64,000 nt of DNA, from assembly GCA_035506295.1 (NCBI GenBank), contig DATJPR010000130.1, positions 1 to 64,000 on the forward strand, in the 5' to 3' direction. The notes under the pieces were generated by a model. The model worked only from the letters and a program-made list of their open reading frames with translations. It ran no database searches and had not been told where the DNA came from. Shown here in pieces: positions 26,760-36,182 of the stretch. Every line of letters starts with the position of its first letter. Within the stretch, counting starts at the first letter, position 1. This DNA comes from DATJPR01 sp035506295 (lineage in GTDB: Bacteria > Bacteroidota > Ignavibacteria > UBA10030 > UBA6906). Both the position numbers and the translations under genes were made by a program.

Positions 26760-27767
26760 ATGACTACTTCACCATCTTCGTTCCGCGTAGGACTGCTTGC
26801 GATTCTTGGCATCGGTGCCCTCCTTGCCGCGGTCTTTCTTGTTGGGAGTCAGGAAGGTCTGTTCCACCCAACGTTTCACGTGAGTGCGTTCTTCAACTCG
26901 GTGGAGGGGGTACGTTCAGGCTCTGCCGTTCGCCTGGCCGGAGTGGATATCGGTGTGGTTGACAAGGTCGAGGTTTCGCCTCAGGATAACAGAGTGCGCC
27001 TGGACCTGAAACTGAATGCAAGCGCAAGGAGCTTCATCAAGAAGGACTCGTACGCGTCCATCATGCCCGAGGGACTTGTCGGCAGTTATTACGTGGATGT
27101 GACGGTGGGATCCCGGGCCGGAGAACAAATCGAGGACGGTGACTTCATTCAGAGCAAAGAAGCCACGCGTCTCTCCGAAGTCCTGGAGAACACTGAAGAG
27201 ATACTCGAGAATATTCGGCGAGCCTCGAACGAACTGACGAAGACTCTGACCGCTGTCAACAAGGGGCATGGGACGTTGGGAAAACTCATTGTGAACGAAG
27301 ATATCTACCGGCACCTGGATCACATGAGCAGTCAAGGTGACTCGGGGATGGCCGAGACGCTCGGGATTGTTGGAACGCTGGCCGTTTCCGTGGGCAATGT
27401 CGTCCACAGAACGGACAGTCTCGTTGCGAATGCAAATACCATGTTTGCCAGGCTCAACGAGGGAAATGGCAGCCTCGGAGCCATGCTCGCCGAGAGGACA
27501 CTCTATGATAGTCTGCTTCTCGCGGTGCGCAACACGGTGGGGGCAACTGAGCAAGCGAAAGTTGGAGCGGGCCGGTTCGCCGAGGACATGGAAGCCCTGA
27601 AACACCATTGGCTTCTCAAAGGGTATTTTGAAGATCGCGGCTACTGGGACGAGTCCGACTATGAACATGTCATCGACAAAAAGATTGACAGTTTGAAGAC
27701 TATCGAAGAGAAGGTCGCGAGCCAGATGCAGGAACTGGAGCGACGCAAATCACTTGTACCTAAATGA
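26760..27767 (+). CDS. mlaD: MlaD-like MCE-domain protein
   Basis: A 335-residue protein with an N-terminal membrane anchor (about 8-28), then one MCE domain (about 36-115; FFNSVEGVRSGSAVRLAGVDIG and MPEGLVGSYYVDV). A long helical C-terminal region with Glu/Lys-rich coiled-coil potential fills the remaining ~200 residues, longer than in E. coli MlaD and like MCE proteins of other phyla. ATG 26760 is 10 bases after mlaF. It probably forms the periplasmic ring of the Mla transporter; the extra helices may extend the tunnel. Confidence 0.92.
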   Translation: MTTSPSSFRVGLLAILGIGALLAAVFLVGSQEGLFHPTFHVSAFFNSVEGVRSGSAVRLAGVDIGVVDKVEVSPQDNRVRLDLKLNASARSFIKKDSYASIMPEGLVGSYYVDVTVGSRAGEQIEDGDFIQSKEATRLSEVLENTEEILENIRRASNELTKTLTAVNKGHGTLGKLIVNEDIYRHLDHMSSQGDSGMAETLGIVGTLAVSVGNVVHRTDSLVANANTMFARLNEGNGSLGAMLAERTLYDSLLLAVRNTVGATEQAKVGAGRFAEDMEALKHHWLLKGYFEDRGYWDESDYEHVIDKKIDSLKTIEEKVASQMQELERRKSLVPK

Positions 27768-27794
27768 ACCACACAGCGCAGAAGGAGCACAACC

Positions 27795-28118
27795 ATGGAT
27801 CCATTCAGAAGAGCAATGTTTTTCGGGCTGGGGGTCATGAGCCTGAAGAGGAAAGAAGCCGAGGAGATCATCGATGACCTTGTGCAACGCGGAGAGATGA
27901 GCAGGGATGATCGAACACCTATGGTGGAACGATTGCTGAAAGAGGCTCAAATGCAGAAGGACGAGCTGGAAGAGAAAGTGGCCGTATCGGTGCAGAAGAC
28001 GATGAACGATATCGGACTTCCGACACAAGCGGATTTCAAGAAGATCGAGAACAGGCTGGAAGGGATTGAAAAAGCAATAGCCCCGCACAAGAGAGAGAAG
28101 CGAGGAATACACGCATGA
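27795..28118 (+). CDS. Phasin-like helical protein
   Basis: A 107-residue predicted all-helical protein: a glycine-containing hydrophobic start (RRAMFFGLGVMSL), then charged helices with KRKEAEEIIDDLVQRGEMS and a C-terminal FKKIENRLEGIEKAI coiled coil. This pattern fits the short 'phasin superfamily / PHA granule regulator' proteins that are often found near UbiB-family genes. No PHA synthase is in the window, so a surface or lipid-binding role is only a suggestion. AGAAGGAG lies before the ATG and it follows mlaD after 27 bases. Confidence 0.7.
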   Translation: MDPFRRAMFFGLGVMSLKRKEAEEIIDDLVQRGEMSRDDRTPMVERLLKEAQMQKDELEEKVAVSVQKTMNDIGLPTQADFKKIENRLEGIEKAIAPHKREKRGIHA

Positions 28119-28421
28119 CGCGCCGTGGGTGCTCGCCGTACCCGCCAAGAGTTGAAGCGCTCTGGTCTTCATCAGCGGGATCAACGTGCTCCTGGGTGCG
28201 CACGCCCGTATTGGCGCACCGTCGCTGAGATGGCATTTCGGGCCGGGGCAGTTTGGCCTGGCGCCGTAACGACGTGCATTGGCGTACAGAAGGAATTCAA
28301 CGAGTCTGTTTGAAGGGCGCTCGGATATGATCGCTTACCATCAGAAGATTGCACTTTCCTGAGTCCTATTATGGACAAGTCTGAGGTCGTGTAACACATT
28401 GAAAATGCCCGAAGGAGGCAC
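28119..28421. other. 303-base gap with no recognised gene
   Basis: No convincing reading frame, terminator hairpin with T-run or repeat is seen. The final bases hold the AAGGAGG ribosome site of the DUF2007 gene; a promoter for the following genes may lie here but I see no strong match. Confidence 0.5.
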
Positions 28422-28655
28422 ATGATGAACGAGCATATGTTATCGCTTGCGGAGTTCGAAAATGAGTTCGAAGCAGAAATCGCGCGTGGGCATCTTAAGT
28501 CTGCAGGGATCGACGCGATATTGTCGAAGGATGACGCGGGCGGGATGCTACCTTCATTGCAGGAGGTAGAAGGAGTGAGTTTGTTGGTCCGGCCCGAGGA
28601 CGTAAAACGAGCCAGGGTAATACTGCGTGAGAATTCAATGGTCTCAAGGAAATAG
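28422..28655 (+). CDS. DUF2007-family protein (putative signal transducing protein)
   Basis: A 77-residue alpha/beta protein: LAEFENEFEAEIARGHLKSAGIDAIL and the ending VSLLVRPEDVKRARVIL match the short DUF2007 domain. This domain occurs alone or fused to membrane and redox domains; its role is not established. AAGGAGG lies 5-8 bases before two consecutive ATGs (28422 and 28425). It is followed after 82 bases by an HdeD-like gene. Confidence 0.82.
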   Translation: MMNEHMLSLAEFENEFEAEIARGHLKSAGIDAILSKDDAGGMLPSLQEVEGVSLLVRPEDVKRARVILRENSMVSRK

Positions 28656-28737
28656 AAATCGCATAGCCGAGGAACCTGGCATTGGGGTACAGGTGCCAGT
28701 CAATCACCATACAACCATCAATAAGGAGGATCTCATC

Positions 28738-29328
28738 ATGTCAAAAAGTGAACAGTCAACCGACGCGGCGAATCCGGAAGATCTCTTCGGTGACCTCAAG
28801 AAGAATTGGGGCTGGATATTGGCTCTCGGAATTTTGCTGCTTATCCTTGGCACGATCGGGCTGTGTATGACGCTATTCGTGACGTTGGCCAGCGTCTTTA
28901 GTATTGGCGTTCTCTTGCTTGTCGGCGGGGGTGCCCAAATTGTCCACGCATTCAAGGCTAAGGGATGGAAGAGCATCGTCCTGTCTGTGCTCATTGCCAT
29001 TCTTTATATCGTATCGGGTATTGTGGTCATCGGCAACCCCGTAGCGGCTTCCGCGGTTTTGACGTTGATGCTCGCAGGAGCGATAATCGGCATCGGTGTC
29101 TTGCGAACTGTCATGGGGATCCATCTGCGCGGCTTCAAGAATTGGATTTGGCCGGTCCTGAGCGGCATCATTGCCATCCTGATGGGCGCGGTAATTATCT
29201 TGCAGTGGCCAATCTCAGGGTTCTGGGTCATCGGCCTTTTTGTAGCAGTAGAAATGATTATGAATGGCTGGGCCACAATTGCAATTGCAGTGACAGCAAA
29301 GAACGTGGGCTTGAAGCCCGAGCACTAG
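28738..29328 (+). CDS. HdeD-family membrane protein
   Basis: A 196-residue protein with six hydrophobic segments in three hairpins, beginning after a ~24-residue charged N-terminus (MSKSEQSTDAANPEDLFGDL). The WGWILALGILLLILG, VLLLVGGGAQIVHAF and FWVIGLFVAVEMIMNG patterns are those of HdeD, an inner-membrane protein linked to acid stress in E. coli. AAGGAGG precedes the ATG at 28738; the frame is open further upstream but overlaps the DUF2007 gene. Likely part of a stress-related membrane cluster. Confidence 0.88.
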   Translation: MSKSEQSTDAANPEDLFGDLKKNWGWILALGILLLILGTIGLCMTLFVTLASVFSIGVLLLVGGGAQIVHAFKAKGWKSIVLSVLIAILYIVSGIVVIGNPVAASAVLTLMLAGAIIGIGVLRTVMGIHLRGFKNWIWPVLSGIIAILMGAVIILQWPISGFWVIGLFVAVEMIMNGWATIAIAVTAKNVGLKPEH

Positions 29329-29408
29329 GGGGAATGCGCCACATGGAGCAAACACCATGGTCGGGGGTTCTGCGGGGGCTGTGAGCCGCCGACCGTGGAG
29401 TCTGACGA

Positions 29409-31148
29409 GTGAGCGAACTTGGAGAACATGGACAAATGGTAAGCACCGGGAAAATCGGCAATGTGGGCCGCACGTATCGACACGCCACACGCTACAGGGC
29501 GATACTCAATGTTCTCATAAAATACGGGTTTGGGGATCTGGTTGATGCACTCAACATCAGAGAGCATTTCGAATCTGTCAGGAAGAAGATTTCGCGACAA
29601 CGGCCGGGGCCCATTGACAAACTCTCCAGGCCTGAGAGAGTCAGAATGGTTTTGGAGGAGCTTGGTCCGACCTTTGTCAAGCTGGGTCAGATACTCTCTA
29701 CTCGCGCCGATCTCATTCCATTGGAGTACGTCGAAGAATTTTCAAAGCTGCAAGATGCGGTGCCGGCCTTCCCGTATGAGAAAGTCAAAGAGATCATCCT
29801 CTCCGAAACGGGAAAATCCCCGGGCGTTCTCTTTCACTCTTTTCAAAAGAAACCCATTGCTGCCGCCTCCATAGGACAGGTCCATAGGGCTGTCTTGAAG
29901 GGCAACGAAGAGGAAGTGGCCATCAAGGTCCAACGTCCGGACATCCAAGAGACGGTGAATATCGACCTGGAAATCCTGCTTCACCTGGCTACCCTTGTGG
30001 AGAAGCACGTGGCAGAACTGAAATTCGTTCGCCCTACGAAGATCGTGGCCGAATTTGCCAGGACCATGCAAGATGAGATGGACTACAGGGTGGAGGCTTC
30101 TCACATTGAGCGGTTTGCTCGACAGTTCGTAGATGACCGGACGATTTACGTCCCGAAGGTGTTTCGTGAACTCACCACCAAACGCATGCTTGTTATGGAG
30201 TTCATTGACGGCAGAAAGGCTTCAGACTTCGTCGCTCTTGGGGAGGGCGGTTACGACCTCAAAGAAGTGGCGCGGCGTGGAGCTGACTCAATGCTACAGC
30301 AGATTTGCGTTTGGGGCTTCTTCCACGCGGATCCCCATCCGGGAAACATTCTGATTCTCCCGGATAATGTCATCTGTTTCATTGACTTCGGCATAATGGG
30401 GCGGATCAGTCGGCAGGAGCGCGAAGACTTCACAGATTTCGTGGAAGTGCTTATCCGCAAAGATGAAAACAAGGCGGTGGATGCTCTACTGAAGCTCACC
30501 GACGCGAGCGCGGATCCAAGGCAAGACGAGCTACAGAGAGACTTGATGGAATTCATCGACCGATATGCCTTCCTTCCTCTGAAGGAACTGGAAATGGGCA
30601 AGATGCTTCAGAGTGTCGTGGAGATCCTCAGGAAACAAGGCATGAGTTTGAAACCTGATCTGTTTCTGACGGTGAAGGCGCTCACGATCGCTGAGGGCTT
30701 AGGCAGATCGTTGGATCCGGAATTCGAGATTATGGAACATGCTGAACCAATGTTCCGCAAAATCCAACTCACTCGGTACTCGATTCAGGGGATGATCCGC
30801 GATCTCGCGGATTCGGGAGGGGAGTTGTTTCGCTTCGCCAGAGAAATTCCCGGTGAACTGAGAGAACTCCTCAGGAAAGCCAGAGAAGGAAAACTGAAAT
30901 TAGAAATTGAGTACGGTGCATTGGAGCGTACGCTCTTCAGATTGGACCTCATCAGTGGCCGCATTGCCTCAGCGATCGTGCTGGCCTCGTTGATCATCGG
31001 TTCATCTATCATCGTTCTCTCGAACACGCCCCCGAAGTGGCACGACATGCCGATCATTGGTCTGGCTGGCTTGCTCATTGCGGCTGTTATGGGGTCCTGG
31101 CTCTTGACATCTTTCTTCAGACGCGGAGGGAGGTCGACAAATGACTAG
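29409..31148 (+). CDS. UbiB / ABC1 / AarF atypical kinase-family protein
   Basis: A 579-residue membrane-linked member of the UbiB family. The extended N-terminus has the KxGQ motif (FVKLGQILSTRADLIP). The nucleotide site has AAASIGQVHRA and the Lys in EVAIKVQRP, and the catalytic region has FFHADPHPGNI and ICFIDFGIMG. Two C-terminal membrane segments (about 515-537 and 545-567) anchor it. In known members the family supports ubiquinone synthesis or lipid handling through an unusual ATPase activity; no other quinone gene is nearby, so a lipid role is plausible. Start is GTG 29409 with GGAG 8 bases before. Confidence 0.92.
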   Translation: MSELGEHGQMVSTGKIGNVGRTYRHATRYRAILNVLIKYGFGDLVDALNIREHFESVRKKISRQRPGPIDKLSRPERVRMVLEELGPTFVKLGQILSTRADLIPLEYVEEFSKLQDAVPAFPYEKVKEIILSETGKSPGVLFHSFQKKPIAAASIGQVHRAVLKGNEEEVAIKVQRPDIQETVNIDLEILLHLATLVEKHVAELKFVRPTKIVAEFARTMQDEMDYRVEASHIERFARQFVDDRTIYVPKVFRELTTKRMLVMEFIDGRKASDFVALGEGGYDLKEVARRGADSMLQQICVWGFFHADPHPGNILILPDNVICFIDFGIMGRISRQEREDFTDFVEVLIRKDENKAVDALLKLTDASADPRQDELQRDLMEFIDRYAFLPLKELEMGKMLQSVVEILRKQGMSLKPDLFLTVKALTIAEGLGRSLDPEFEIMEHAEPMFRKIQLTRYSIQGMIRDLADSGGELFRFAREIPGELRELLRKAREGKLKLEIEYGALERTLFRLDLISGRIASAIVLASLIIGSSIIVLSNTPPKWHDMPIIGLAGLLIAAVMGSWLLTSFFRRGGRSTND

Positions 31149-31173
31149 ATCCGGAATGAACAGTGGAGGATGA

Positions 31174-32097
31174 ATGTTTCGCATTGCTCACCTCTCGGAT
31201 CCGCATATCCTGTCGCCAACGGCGGTCGATTGGCGCAAGATTCTCTTCAACAAACGTGTCACCGGTTATGCCAACCTGGTGCTGCGTCGCGGGCGCGTGT
31301 ATCGCCGTGAGTACTTGCTCGCCGTGCTGAGAGCGGCAGCCGCATGCGCCGATCATGTCGTGGTTACCGGCGATATCACGAACCTCGGCCTGGAGAGTGA
31401 GTACGACGAGGCGCGAAGGCTGATCGATTCCATAAACCGCACTGCGGAAGTTAGTGTCGTCCCCGGCAATCACGATATATACTTGGCCTCGATCCAACGC
31501 GATCGCCGTTTTCCACAATATTTCGGCAAGTTGCTTGTCAGCGATCTGCCGGAATATGCCGTTCAGCTGCCGGCTGGCCCGTATCCGTGCGTGAAGTTAC
31601 GCGGACCGGCGGCGATCATTGGCCTGTCGAGCGCTGTGCCGCGGCCGCCTTTCGTTTCCTCCGGCAATGTCGGCGTTGTGCAACTCGAGGCACTGAAAAA
31701 GATTCTCGCGCATCCCGAAGTGGCGCGGCGGACGCCGGTGATACTGATTCATCATCCTCCGATCGACCGGCGCATGCGAGTTGCACAGCTTCGGGACGGA
31801 TTGGTAGATGCCGCGTCGGTGCGCAGCTCGCTCGCTCCGCTATCGCGCGGATTGGTCCTCTTCGGTCATTTGCACGTTCGTGTGCGAGCCAAGATCCGGA
31901 CGACGTCCGGCGTGCTCGACGCGGTCTGCGCGAGCGGGGCGGCGCTGGATCATCCTGATCCCTCGATCCGGGCCGGCTTCAATCTTTACGAGATCGACGA
32001 CGATGGAGCGATTGTCACGGTCGAGGCTTATGTGCTCGACCCTATCAACGGTGCGCTGCGCCCGATGATGATTTCAGAGCGAGCTGGTTCTGTGTAA
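31174..32097 (+). CDS. Metallophosphoesterase (calcineurin-like)
   Basis: A 307-residue two-metal phosphoesterase with all core motifs: LSDPHI (metal Asp and His), VVTGDITN, PGNHDIY, ILIHHPP and LFGHLHVR. It has no signal peptide, so it acts in the cytoplasm. The family includes cyclic-nucleotide phosphodiesterases and UDP-diacylglucosamine hydrolases, so the substrate cannot be assigned. GGAGG precedes the ATG. The gene is visibly more G+C-rich than the UbiB gene before it and is 17 bases before the phospholipase D-like gene, which looks similar in base use. Confidence 0.9.
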   Translation: MFRIAHLSDPHILSPTAVDWRKILFNKRVTGYANLVLRRGRVYRREYLLAVLRAAAACADHVVVTGDITNLGLESEYDEARRLIDSINRTAEVSVVPGNHDIYLASIQRDRRFPQYFGKLLVSDLPEYAVQLPAGPYPCVKLRGPAAIIGLSSAVPRPPFVSSGNVGVVQLEALKKILAHPEVARRTPVILIHHPPIDRRMRVAQLRDGLVDAASVRSSLAPLSRGLVLFGHLHVRVRAKIRTTSGVLDAVCASGAALDHPDPSIRAGFNLYEIDDDGAIVTVEAYVLDPINGALRPMMISERAGSV

Positions 32098-32114
32098 AGT
32101 GAGGGCGATTGTCC

Positions 32115-34778
32115 ATGAAATATCGGCGTGTCCTTCTCATTTCCGAGCTCGGAAGCGATGCAAGTTTAGCGGTCGGCATGGTCCGGAGGGTGGCGCCGGC
32201 GGCCGAACTGCTGCTGGTGGTCGCTCATACGTCGGAGAGGAAATTCGCCTGGTTTTCGAGTGAAGACCCGGGAGATCTCAACGAGGCGGCAACCGCATCG
32301 ATCGATGCTCTTCGGAAGTGGACGACTGGCGCGGCGACGAATGTGGAAGTCAACCTGGCGGCCGATCTCGACGCCGAAAATCTGGAGGAGGTCGCAGCCA
32401 GATCGGCGATCGATCTTGTCGTCGCCTCGGGATTGCTCCCTTTGCGCATGATCGCTGTCCTCGCGGAGGTGCGCAAGCGGGCTTCCCTCCCGGTGTTGTG
32501 GAGTGCAGGAGCACCACTGAGTGATCGTCCAATCAGGAACATCCGATGCGAGGCGATTGGCTCCCGCGCCCGTGCGGCGGTCGCTGCATTTCTTCGAGAT
32601 CACGGCGATAGCACCCTGCACGCGACCGTTGTCATGCTCGAATCGCAGATGCGCGACCGGGAGGCTGCTCTCAGCATCGCAGGCATCGAGGTGGAGGTGG
32701 ATCTGGTGACGCCGGCCGCGGCGCGGAAAGGGACCATTGACCTGTTGGTGTTGCCTCGTTTTCCGTCCGTATTGCTGGAACCTCACTCCTGGCCAGCACC
32801 GATCCTCATCCTGCCCCCACTTCGCGCTCTTCCTCCGAGTTTCCGGCGAACGATCGATGTGGCGGATCTTGTCGATGACGGCGGCTTCATGCGCACAAGC
32901 ATTCATTTCGCCGGCGGGATCGGTCGCTACGACCCCATCCCCGATGAGGAGGTAGCATTCGTGTCCGCTGGCCGGACCGTTGCTGTAGTCACAACGAGCT
33001 ATGGTGTGGCAGAACTCCCTCCCGTCCTCGCCGGCGCATCACTTGGAGTATTTCGCATCGGGGGACGCACGGACCCCGATCCGCTGGCGGCCATCGAGCA
33101 ACGGGTCACAGTGATCCGCCCGTGTACGAGCCCGCTTGTTCTGTTCGACGCTGAGCTTGCTGATCGCGACCTCGGATTGCTCGCTGGGCTCAGAGATCAG
33201 AAGACATTCGACCTGCTGGCTGTCCGCATGCGTCCGACGCGGAGCTGCGATTCGATCCGTGTGCGTTTGCGCAAGGTTGGGCTTTCGCCACAGGTGGCTG
33301 ACGCCAGTGCCGTGCTGGATGAAGGAGCGGCGTTCGATGTGCCGGCAGAGGTAGATCCGGTGCGCCTGGCGCGTGTTGGGGCAAGAATGCGCGCGGCCGG
33401 GTTCCCTGTCGTCGCTATCGTCCACCGTGGACCACACACTCCCAGTACCATTGGCTTCGCAGCCGTGAGAGCCGAGGAGATTCGTGCGACGCCGATGACG
33501 TTCCATGCTCCGGCGCCAAACCCTCGGTCTCTGGACCGCCGTCTCGAGGCTACAACCGGCGCCGAACTTCTGCCAGGCAACCGCATCGAGATTGAAATGG
33601 ACAACACGAAAGCGCGCCGCTGGCTGCTCGAAGCCATCGCCGCAAGCAGGGAGCGTGTGCATTTGCAGCTCTACATGGCATTGGATGACGACGTCGGCGA
33701 GCCGGTGGAGGCGGCGCTTGCCGCGGCCGGCGCCCGGGGGGTAGCTGTGCGAGTGGTTGTCGATTCGCTGCACGGATTCGAGGGTTCATACGGCACGCAC
33801 AATCCGCTGCTCGAGCGGCTTGGTGCTCGCCCTGGTGTGGAGCTGCGCGTCTCGCGACCCCTGACCGGGGTTCCCTCGCTCGAGGATCTCAAGCAGCGGG
33901 ACCACCGCAAAGTTGCCGTGATCGACGGTGCGATCGCCCTCCTTGGAGGACGCAATCTCTCCCACGAGTACTACACCGGCTTCGACGAAGTGAAGCTCAC
34001 GCCGAATTCAAAGTGGCGCCAGGTGCCATGGCTTGACGCCGGCGCGCGGGTGGAGGGTCCGGCTGTTGCTGCGATGGAGCGTTCGTTTCTCGATGCCTGG
34101 ACCGTGGCGGGAGGCCATTCGTATCAAATCCTCGAGCAGCCGGCTGTCGGATCGTCATCGGCGCGCGTTGTCGTGCATCATGGGCTGCGAGACGCCTGTT
34201 CACTTGAGGTCTACCTGGCGCTCATCGAGACGGCCACCACCAGCGTGTACGCTGTCAACGGTTTTCCACTGATCCTGGAGATCCAACATGCGCTTCTGCG
34301 CGCGATCAGGAGGGGTGTCCGGGTGCGGGTGCTTTTCGGGAACCTCACACCGACGCATGACGGCATACCATTCGAAGGGCAGTGGTCCACGGCGCGGATT
34401 GCGGCGACGGAGTTAGTGCACTCTCGAGTCGATGCGATCGTTGCAGCCGGCGGCGAGTGTTATCAGTTCGCCGTGCGCGAGCAGCCTGGCTGGATGCCCG
34501 GGCTCGGCGTGGTGAACCCTCATGTTCATGCCAAAGTCATGAGCGTGGACGGCCGAGTCTGCTCTGTCGGCAGCGCGAACCTCGACATCACCGCTGGATA
34601 CTGGGAGAATGAGGTGATGCTTATCGTGGAGGACGAATCGATTACCTGCAGGCTCGAGACGCGCATCGACCAACTGATCGGCGATTCGCAGCGCGTCGAT
34701 CGCGACAACCCGAAGTGGCAACTTACGGCCCGGCGTCGCAAATGGATGCAGCGTTGGCCGGGCGTGCTGTCCGTCTGA
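32115..34778 (+). CDS. Phospholipase D / cardiolipin synthase-like protein with a long N-terminal extension
   Basis: An 887-residue protein. The C-terminal ~370 residues have two PLD catalytic motifs, HRKVAVIDG with GGRN and HAKVMSVDG with GSANLD, as in cardiolipin synthases and PLD hydrolases. No membrane segment or signal peptide is evident, unlike typical Cls. The ~500-residue N-terminal part begins like a universal-stress-protein domain (MKYRRVLLISELGSDAS, later LAARSAIDLVVASGLLP-type alternation) and may hold two such repeats. The combination is unusual. Start at ATG 32115 rather than a TTG two codons earlier. Markedly G+C-rich, and 16 bases from the convergent lipase gene. Confidence 0.88.
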   Translation: MKYRRVLLISELGSDASLAVGMVRRVAPAAELLLVVAHTSERKFAWFSSEDPGDLNEAATASIDALRKWTTGAATNVEVNLAADLDAENLEEVAARSAIDLVVASGLLPLRMIAVLAEVRKRASLPVLWSAGAPLSDRPIRNIRCEAIGSRARAAVAAFLRDHGDSTLHATVVMLESQMRDREAALSIAGIEVEVDLVTPAAARKGTIDLLVLPRFPSVLLEPHSWPAPILILPPLRALPPSFRRTIDVADLVDDGGFMRTSIHFAGGIGRYDPIPDEEVAFVSAGRTVAVVTTSYGVAELPPVLAGASLGVFRIGGRTDPDPLAAIEQRVTVIRPCTSPLVLFDAELADRDLGLLAGLRDQKTFDLLAVRMRPTRSCDSIRVRLRKVGLSPQVADASAVLDEGAAFDVPAEVDPVRLARVGARMRAAGFPVVAIVHRGPHTPSTIGFAAVRAEEIRATPMTFHAPAPNPRSLDRRLEATTGAELLPGNRIEIEMDNTKARRWLLEAIAASRERVHLQLYMALDDDVGEPVEAALAAAGARGVAVRVVVDSLHGFEGSYGTHNPLLERLGARPGVELRVSRPLTGVPSLEDLKQRDHRKVAVIDGAIALLGGRNLSHEYYTGFDEVKLTPNSKWRQVPWLDAGARVEGPAVAAMERSFLDAWTVAGGHSYQILEQPAVGSSSARVVVHHGLRDACSLEVYLALIETATTSVYAVNGFPLILEIQHALLRAIRRGVRVRVLFGNLTPTHDGIPFEGQWSTARIAATELVHSRVDAIVAAGGECYQFAVREQPGWMPGLGVVNPHVHAKVMSVDGRVCSVGSANLDITAGYWENEVMLIVEDESITCRLETRIDQLIGDSQRVDRDNPKWQLTARRRKWMQRWPGVLSV

Positions 34779-34794
34779 CGGATGAATTGCAGAT

Positions 34795-35793
34795 TCAGGC
34801 CTGATCGCCGAACTCGGTAATCTGATCCTTTGGGCGGAGTGCGGAAATGTAATGGTGCGGGCCATGGTCGTTCATTGAGTATCGTGAAGCGTTGCGGCGC
34901 TTCGTGGTTGCGAAAAACGCCAGGAGGGAGCGTGGAATCTCGCTGAACCCTTTGAGCTGAGCCACCGGCTTGTCCGATGACTTCCACTCACCGTTTACGA
35001 ATCGGTACTCGTGTCCGAAATGGGCGAAGCGCCCCCAGGCCAGAGGGGGAAGAGCAGGGACGGGATCGCAGGCGTAGATGTGACGAAACACCTTCTGTGC
35101 GACTGCGCGCGCGACTTCAGGCAACGGCTCGCCCGCCGCCATGGGCTGACCGAAGGTGTAGACGGCGCGCAACTTGTCGGTGATCGCACGTTCTTCCGTG
35201 CGCCCTGCGAGCGACAATGAGAAGAGCGCCGCCATAGCGCCGCCGAGACTGTGGCCCGTCACGTACAAGGCCTGCATCGGATACTTGAGAATACGCTTGG
35301 GCTTCGAAAGGGACCTTCCCCGCAGAGCGAGATGTAACTCGTTGATGATCGCCCGTTGCGTGGCACGGACGTTCCTATAGAACCCGGAATGGACGATGAG
35401 CGTTTCGCCACCGAGCGCGAGCGAAGCAGAGCCTACGTCAGCGTCTGTCAGCCAGTTCCCGAGGGAGTCCGGCTCGGTGCCTCGATAGCTAAGGATCACC
35501 ACCCGGCCGCAGCGGCTCTGCACGAGATATGCGGTCGAAAAAATGAACATGGCGTCGACTATCTGCTCCACACGGACACAGGAGTTTTCCTCGAGGCCGA
35601 GTCTGGACATGATTGAGGCCATGGTCTCGATATCTGAGTACGAGTAACCGGCAGCGGTAGCGAGTACGTGCGCCACCGTGGCGTCGCGTTCGGAGAGATT
35701 GCCTTCGTGCGCGGCGAGAAGATTCGGCACGAGATTGGCGTAGACGGGAAACGGGCGGCCGCATCTTCCGCCCATGCGACGCTCCAGATTCAT
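34795..35793 (-). CDS. Class 3 lipase-family protein
   Basis: A 332-residue alpha/beta hydrolase of the fungal-lipase-like class 3 family. VVILSYRGTEPDSLGNWLTD matches the oxyanion region, and the nucleophile elbow is VTGHSLGGAMAALFSL. FGQPMAAG and DPVPALPPL follow as in the family, and HHYISAL near the end may carry the catalytic His. It has no signal peptide and probably acts on intracellular lipids. I chose ATG 35793 (GGAAAGG upstream); 39 upstream codons in frame are not family-like. It converges on the PLD-like gene with a similar G+C-rich character. Confidence 0.88.
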   Translation of the reverse strand: MNLERRMGGRCGRPFPVYANLVPNLLAAHEGNLSERDATVAHVLATAAGYSYSDIETMASIMSRLGLEENSCVRVEQIVDAMFIFSTAYLVQSRCGRVVILSYRGTEPDSLGNWLTDADVGSASLALGGETLIVHSGFYRNVRATQRAIINELHLALRGRSLSKPKRILKYPMQALYVTGHSLGGAMAALFSLSLAGRTEERAITDKLRAVYTFGQPMAAGEPLPEVARAVAQKVFRHIYACDPVPALPPLAWGRFAHFGHEYRFVNGEWKSSDKPVAQLKGFSEIPRSLLAFFATTKRRNASRYSMNDHGPHHYISALRPKDQITEFGDQA

Positions 35794-36182
35794 CAGGGTA
35801 GCCTTTCCACAGGAACGCAGTAATACTGTATGATGATAATCACTCGAAATGCAACTAGGGGTCGAAGCCGAATTCCTTAATACCTGCCCAGGAAAAGCTT
35901 CGCAAGACAAGAGCTACCTTGACATTGGCACAGACTCAATAGTCCGACCACTTAACCATGCAAAATATGGTCAGAGCATTTCGCGGGGGTCAAACGCGGG
36001 AATAGTACTCGGTTGAATGGTCCCTGCTGCTGTCATTTCCCGGTGTGCTAATCGCGAAGAGAATTTACCGGGTTTCATCCCGAGATTCAACATCTCTATG
36101 GTGGTCCCGCCCCAGCGAAGCACCGGTTCGTTAGGGGGTGAACGGGCCACCGATTTCGTATACACCTAAGAAAGGATGGCGC
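35794..36182. other. 389-base gap
   Basis: No gene is supported. A short minus-strand open frame (about 64 codons, 35971-36165) has no ribosome site or family likeness. The end of the gap holds AAAGGA before the epimerase-like gene. The base composition drops from the G+C-rich lipase side. Confidence 0.5.
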
